The notes below the pieces were generated by a model. It did not search any database, had not been told where the DNA came from, and saw only the letters and a list, made by a program, of their open reading frames with translations. 64,000 bases of DNA from Colius striatus. Its lineage: Eukaryota > Chordata > Aves > Coliiformes > Coliidae. Both the position numbers and the translations under genes were made by a program. Below are positions 59,343-64,000 of this stretch, in pieces. The DNA is taken from the NCBI RefSeq assembly GCF_028858725.1, contig NC_084790.1:88130996-88194995 (forward strand), in the 5' to 3' direction. Each line of letters opens with the position of its first letter. Position 1 is the first letter of the stretch.

Positions 59343-59784
59343 GGCAGCTCTTTTCCCTGCTCCAGCCTTCCTGCTGCTCATGCTCCCGCAGCGTGACACT
59401 CCCTCGGTTTCAAACAAACACAATGCCGCCCACGCTCTGCCCCACTTCACTCCCCCACATCTCCACTCAGCTACAAACCAGGGAAGGCACCAACGGGCCA
59501 GAGGAGAGGAAGGAAACTCCTGTTCCCCGCTGCTCTTCGCCTCTTCCACCCGCTCGGCGCTCTCCCGTCGCCGTCTCCTAACGAGAGCTCACTAATGGAT
59601 CAGTGTGAGCATGCAACAGCTCTCAGCACCCTTCCAGAAAATAATCAATCAAGCACTTAATTTTGAACCTAAGAAATAAGCTGCCTGGAGACTGTTATCA
59701 GAGAACTGAATAAATTAACAATCACAGGTGGGATTTAAAACCAGTGCAAATCTTTGGTTCTGCGGGAGCCCATGTTCGGAGAGA
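59343..59784. other. Intergenic sequence, nothing recognised
   Basis: Unique sequence, AT-rich at 59580-59740. No gene signature. Confidence 0.5.
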
Positions 59785-60063
59785 GCAGGCAAAGCCCCTT
59801 CCCAAGGGAGCAGGCAAAGCCCCTTCCCAAGGGAGCAGGCAAAGCCCATTCCCAAGGGACCAGGCAAAGCCCCTTCCCAAGGGAGCAGGCAAAGCCCATT
59901 CCCAAGGGAGCAGGCAAAGCCCCTTCCCAAGGGAGCAGGCAAAGCCCATTCCCAAGGGAGCAGGCAAAGCCCCTTCCCAAGGGAGCAGGCAAAGCCCATT
60001 CCCAAGGGACCAGGCAAAGGCCCTTCCCAAGGGAGCAGGCAAAGCCCCTTCCCACAGGGAGCA
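59785..60063. repeat. 25-bp minisatellite
   Basis: About 11 copies of a 25-bp unit (CAGGCAAAGCCCCTTCCCAA plus GGGAG) alternate AGCCCC with AGCCCA and GGAGCAGG with GGACCAGG. Each unit holds a short dyad, CCCTT and AAGGG, around CCC. The open frames on both strands are repeat-derived. Confidence 0.95.
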
Positions 60064-60380
60064 GAATAACCACCCACCTCCAGGCAGAGAGCTTGGCACA
60101 AGGGCTCTGCACCATGTCCATGCTTCTGTTCTGCACCCCCTTGCACATCCCACAGCATCACTTGGCCAGAGCATGGCAGAGCTGAAGAAGCAGGGTGCGG
60201 GGTGACTCAGCCCAGCCTAAACACTCTCAGCCATGGGGGAACACACAGCACCCTCAGCACAGAGCCTGAATTTGATCCCTATACAGAGGATGACCAGGGA
60301 AGACTGTGCTCTGAGACCAAGGCAGCCTCCTGTGCAGAAGCCTCACTGTGCAACTGGCATCTCCACCAAAGAAACAGTCT

Positions 60381-60635
60381 CATAGAATCACAGAGCTCCT
60401 CCAGCCCAAGCCCCTGCTAAAGCAGGTTCCCCTCGCTCAGGTCACACAGGAACGTGTCCAGGTGGGTCTTGAAGCCCTCCAAGGAAGGAGCCTCCACACC
60501 CTCCCTGGGCAGCCTGGGCCAGGCTCCCTCACCTCAGCACCAAAGGAGTGGAGCAGAACCTCCCTGGCCCTGCTGCCCACACTCTTCTCGATGGCCCAGG
60601 CTGCCATTGGCTCCTTGCCCACGAGGGCACGGTGC
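60381..60635 (-). mobile_element. CR1 LINE 3'-end fragment with internal deletion
   Basis: The tail CATAGAATCACAGAGCTCC lacks the usual GGTGGGGTTGGAAGGGACC block, then continues with normal CR1 3' sequence and part of the ORF2-end region. Confidence 0.88.
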
Positions 60636-62830
60636 TCCTCATGCCTTCAGACTGATACTGGCATTTGCAGCCCCAGGTGGGGTGTCACAAGGGCAAGGGC
60701 AGAGTGAAGCCTCACGTCTGACATCATACAAGCTGCTGCAGGCTCATGCAGACAGGCTCCTCTGTGTGAGCTGGGGAAGCAGCTTCAGCTCCATGGAGAT
60801 GACAGAAACACCCAGACAGGCAGCTGCTGCCCACGGAGCTGCCTTCACACCCCCCTGATGGGACCCAGCAGGGCTGCGGGCCCCAACGCCGTTATTCCCC
60901 CTGGAAAGTCCCCTCAAGGCCTGGGGAAGAGACCCACCACGGCTTGGCTGTGTCTGGGAGTCTTTGGGCAGCACCCAGAGGGTGCTGAGGTCACGGGCTG
61001 CTCCCCTGCACCCAGCACTCCCACGGCACAGACCCACAGGCAGCGGGAGCACCCGGGGCACGTCTGCAGCACCAGCTCCCAGAGCACCCAGAGCCTGAAC
61101 CTCTCACCCACTGCCAGTGGATTCCACTGCCAGGGCACCACTGATCCGAACCAACACCTTCCCAAATGCTTTTGCTCTCTGTTGGAAAGGAAAAGCACAG
61201 CCAGGACACCAAACGCCACCACGAATGGCTCTTTACACACACAGCCCAGACATTCTTTTCCAAAAGGAATTTAATGGGAATCCCATCTTTATGGCAAAGG
61301 TTACATGGTAAGATTACACATCATTGTGTTACATTAATGGAAGTCCTTGTTCAAGCTGAAATACCTAAGTTGAATTAAAAGCAAACATCTGAATGAATCT
61401 GGTGTTAAGATACAAAAGGAATATTTCCCTCTCTCGCATCTTACACCTCATCCCCATTTCCAACTCTCTGGGTGTGGCAGGAAGGGAAAACAAGGTGAAC
61501 TTTCAGGTGTTCAAAGGAAAAGCCAGCTGAGCTGTGGCATCCCAACTGCAGGGCAGCAGCAGCTCTGCTCCCCCGCACTGCCCACACACCTTCTGGAAGC
61601 CATCACATCGTCCAGAACGCAGCTGCAGTGACAAGGGAGAGTTTGCAAAACTCCACAAGAGAAAAGCTGCGACCAAAAACACCCAGAGAAAAAGCCAAAC
61701 TGCAGAGAGTTCAATGGGGAGAACAGCCTAATGATGAGCAAATCCTGAGACATTCCCTCTGCAAGCAGCTCCATTCCCCAGCCTGGCTCTGCACTGCTCT
61801 CTGCACAGCACAGGCTGTGACACCCTGTTGTCCCCAGAGCTCCCACCCCCAGCCTGCCCTGGGGACCTGTACTGGGACATGTCCCTGCTCCATCTGCTGC
61901 TCCTGCTCAGGGCACACACCCAACACTGGCAAAGTGCTGCAGGAGGAGTGTCCCTGGTATGGAAAAGATGGTTACCCAAGGACCAGAGCCTCCCAGATGC
62001 TGACAGTCCCACGTGCTCACTCCCACTCCACCAGAGCATGGAAGGGTGCAGGATCTGAAGAGGCTGAATCCTGAGGAGTAGCACCAAAGGTCTGAGTCCT
62101 GCCAGAGGGGCACATGGGATGCAAACCCTCACATTGCTGGCAGAGAGCTGGAGAAGAAGGCACATCATGGGGTGGGATCCATCTCTCCTCACCTCAGACA
62201 TGTGCAAGGTGGTCAGCTACCCCTGAGCTGGTGCAACAGAATGGAACTCACCCACCTGCTGTGGGGAGCTGCTTTGAGAGGTGGGTGTTTCTCAGAAACA
62301 GATCAAAACTAGCTTTTGACCATAAATGACACCTAGGAGACCAGCTCAGATGGTGCCACATGGCCCTGAAGCACCTAAAACAAGGTGCAGTGAATCCCAC
62401 TGTTGATTAGCATAGTCAGGAATGCAGCCAGACAGAAAGCCAGGATTAGACCTCAATGGCAGCAGGACTCCCACTGGCAGCAGGACTCCCACTGAGTCTC
62501 ACTGTTACCTTGATTTCTATTACAAACACTCAGCAGAGCTGCTAGTTAATTGCTCAGGTAGCTTCCCAACAGGCTTTTGATGCTCTGCTAAGACAAAGCA
62601 ACCTGTGTTAAACAGCAGGACAGTGACATTACATCAGCTGCTCAGCAAAATGAAATATCCCCAACTGTATGAGGTGACATCTGCTAAAAGATGGAAAATG
62701 GAAAATTAAGTGATTTCTATACTATGGTCTTGCAGCAGCAGCAGGCTGAGTAACTCTCTCACTTGTGGTTACACACTGAAAGTGGATTTTAAATACCTTT
62801 TATTACTGGGGACAAATGTAATGTCTCATG
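60636..62830. other. Intergenic sequence, possible 3' part of a minus-strand gene
   Basis: No coding exon is recognised. A minus-strand poly(A) signal with a GU-rich downstream element lies at 61231-61275. If real, the DNA to its right would be 3' UTR of a gene convergent with ONECUT2. Confidence 0.35.
61270..61275 (-). terminator. Candidate minus-strand poly(A) signal
   Basis: ATTAAA on the minus strand is followed 22-40 nt downstream by CTGGGCTGTGTGTGTAAAG (61231-61249 on the reverse strand), a typical GU-rich element. In mammals FECH is convergent with ONECUT2, so FECH is the expected owner. No FECH coding sequence is visible in the window. Confidence 0.3.
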
Positions 62831-63905
62831 ATCACAGAATCCCAGCATGGTGGGGTTGGAAGGGACCTTTAGAGCTGATCCAGCCCAACCTCCTGCAGAA
62901 GCAGCTCCCACCTAGATCAGGTCACACAGGAACGTGTCCAGGTGGGTCTTGAAGCCCCCCAAGGAAGGAGCCTCCACACCCTCCCTGGGCAGCCTGGGCC
63001 AGGGCTCCCTCACCTCAGCACCAAACAAGTTTCTCCTTGTGTTTAAGGAGAACTTTTTGTGTTCCAGCTCTTGTCCATTATCCCTTGTCCTCTCACTGGT
63101 CAATCTCTTCACATCCACCTTTTAGGTAAATGTTGATAACGTGTCCTCTAGTTTCCTCTTCAGACTAAACAGCCCCAGGTCCCGCAGCCTTTCCTCACAA
63201 GGAAGATGCTCCAGTGCCCTGAGCATCTTGCTGGCCCTGCACTGGCCTCTCTGCAGCACTTCCCTGTCCCTCTGCAGCTGGGGAGCCCACAACTGGACAC
63301 AGGACTCCAGATGAGGCCTCAGCAGATGTGGCAGAGCAGAGGGGGAGCAGAAGCTCCCTGGCCCTGCTGCCCACACTCTGCTGGATGCTCCAGGCTGCCA
63401 TTGGCTTCTTGCCCACGAGGCCACGTTGCTGCTCATGGGCAGTTTATTATCAGCCAGCACTGCCAGGTCTGTCTCTGCAGAGCTGCTCTCCAGCAGGTCA
63501 CCCCCAGCCTGGCCTGGCCCAGGGGGTTGTTCCTCCCCAGCTGCAGGACTCTGCCCTTGCCCTTGTTGAACCTCAGCAGGTTCCTCTGTGCCCAACTCTC
63601 AGCCTGCCCAGCTCTCACTGACTGGCAGCACAGCCTCTGGTGCATCAGCCAGTGCTCCCAGTTTGGTGCCAGCAGGGAACTTGCTGAGGGTCCCTCTGTC
63701 CCCTCACCCAGGTGGTTGATGAAGATGTTGAACCAGACTGGCCCCAGAACCCATCCCTGTGGAACTCCACTGGCCACAGGCCTCCAACTCCACTCTGTGC
63801 CATTGATCCCCACCCTCTGGGCTCTGTCATTCAGCAGCTCTCCATCCACCTCACCTCCACTCCTCCTTTCAGTCCTCTCTCCAGTATGGACATAACAGGC
63901 CAAGT
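62831..63905 (-). mobile_element. CR1 LINE, longest copy in the window
   Basis: This copy of about 1.07 kb has its tail at the left (CACAGAATCCCAGCATGG), the 3' UTR, and part of ORF2 to the right. It is the only copy here that reaches into the reverse-transcriptase region (see the pseudogene entry). It is 5'-truncated at about 63905. Confidence 0.93.
63433..63903 (-). pseudogene. CR1 ORF2 reverse-transcriptase remnant
   Basis: An open frame of 156 codons includes SGVPQGWVLGPVWFNIFIN, a conserved block of the CR1 reverse transcriptase. In an active element this is followed by the catalytic FADD motif, which is not present in this frame; the sequence shifts to SASSLLAPN instead. Downstream residues (RNLLRFNKGKGRVLQLGRNN) match the ORF2 C-terminal region. 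There is no N-terminus and no endonuclease domain, so the copy is dead. Confidence 0.85.
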
Positions 63906-64000
63906 TGTATTTATGGTATTACCGTGTTCATGTGACCACTCTCTGGCTTCAGCCACACCTCTAAATGTGCTGGTGACCCAGATTTCAAGGTCAATCCCCT

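Noticed and set aside
59715..60205. Overlapping frames of 110-150 codons on both strands
   Set aside because: They derive from the 25-bp minisatellite and show no known domain.

Overview
The window is vertebrate nuclear DNA, almost certainly avian. It holds many 5'-truncated CR1 retrotransposon copies with the bird-type 3' end (tandem ATTCTATG-like octamers), one unmistakable homeobox exon, and otherwise non-coding DNA. Nothing bacterial or viral was recognised. Only one host protein-coding segment can be supported: the last coding exon of ONECUT2 at 33486-33772 on the + strand. It begins with two bases of a split Ala codon after a textbook splice acceptor, encodes the complete ONECUT-class homeodomain and the C-terminus, and stops at 33770-33772. 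The upstream exon carrying the N-terminus and the CUT domain is not here, so about 33.4 kb on the left is read as ONECUT2 intron. About 11 kb to the right is read as its very long 3' UTR, ending near poly(A) signals at 44608 and 44778.

Layout. 1-900 is AT-richer intron with ONECUT-like ATCGAT sites. 900-2300 is CpG-dense and contains a paired ATC(G/A)ATGATTAA element around a dyad. 2301-3068 is a GGGAC-based GC minisatellite. 3070-17960 is ordinary intron with CR1 copies, a roughly 350-bp tandem repeat and several candidate conserved AT-rich blocks. 17961-33397 is a 15.4-kb minisatellite of 29-31-bp units that stops only 88 bp before the homeobox exon. 33773 to about 44800 is the inferred 3' UTR. 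It carries a GGCAC repeat just after the stop codon, a 42-bp minisatellite, about 0.8 kb of nearly pure pyrimidine tract, A-rich tracts, a late CpG-dense block, six miR-9 8-mer seed matches, and let-7, miR-218 and Pumilio matches. About 44800-64000 is intergenic, with CR1 copies and a second giant minisatellite (49466-55212, 39-40-bp units). A possible 3' end of a convergent minus-strand gene lies near 61.27 kb; FECH would be expected there from mammalian gene order, but no FECH coding sequence is visible.

Tandem repeats make up roughly 38% of the window by my hand addition. They generate almost all of the long open frames, because stop-free units of 29-31 or 39-40 bp stay open across frame changes. 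Those frames are not annotated as genes. No novel protein system was found. The points most worth attention are the giant intronic array against a developmental regulator's homeobox exon, its roughly 3-kb higher-order duplication, the miR-9 site cluster, and the cluster of ONECUT-type motifs in the gene's own intron.
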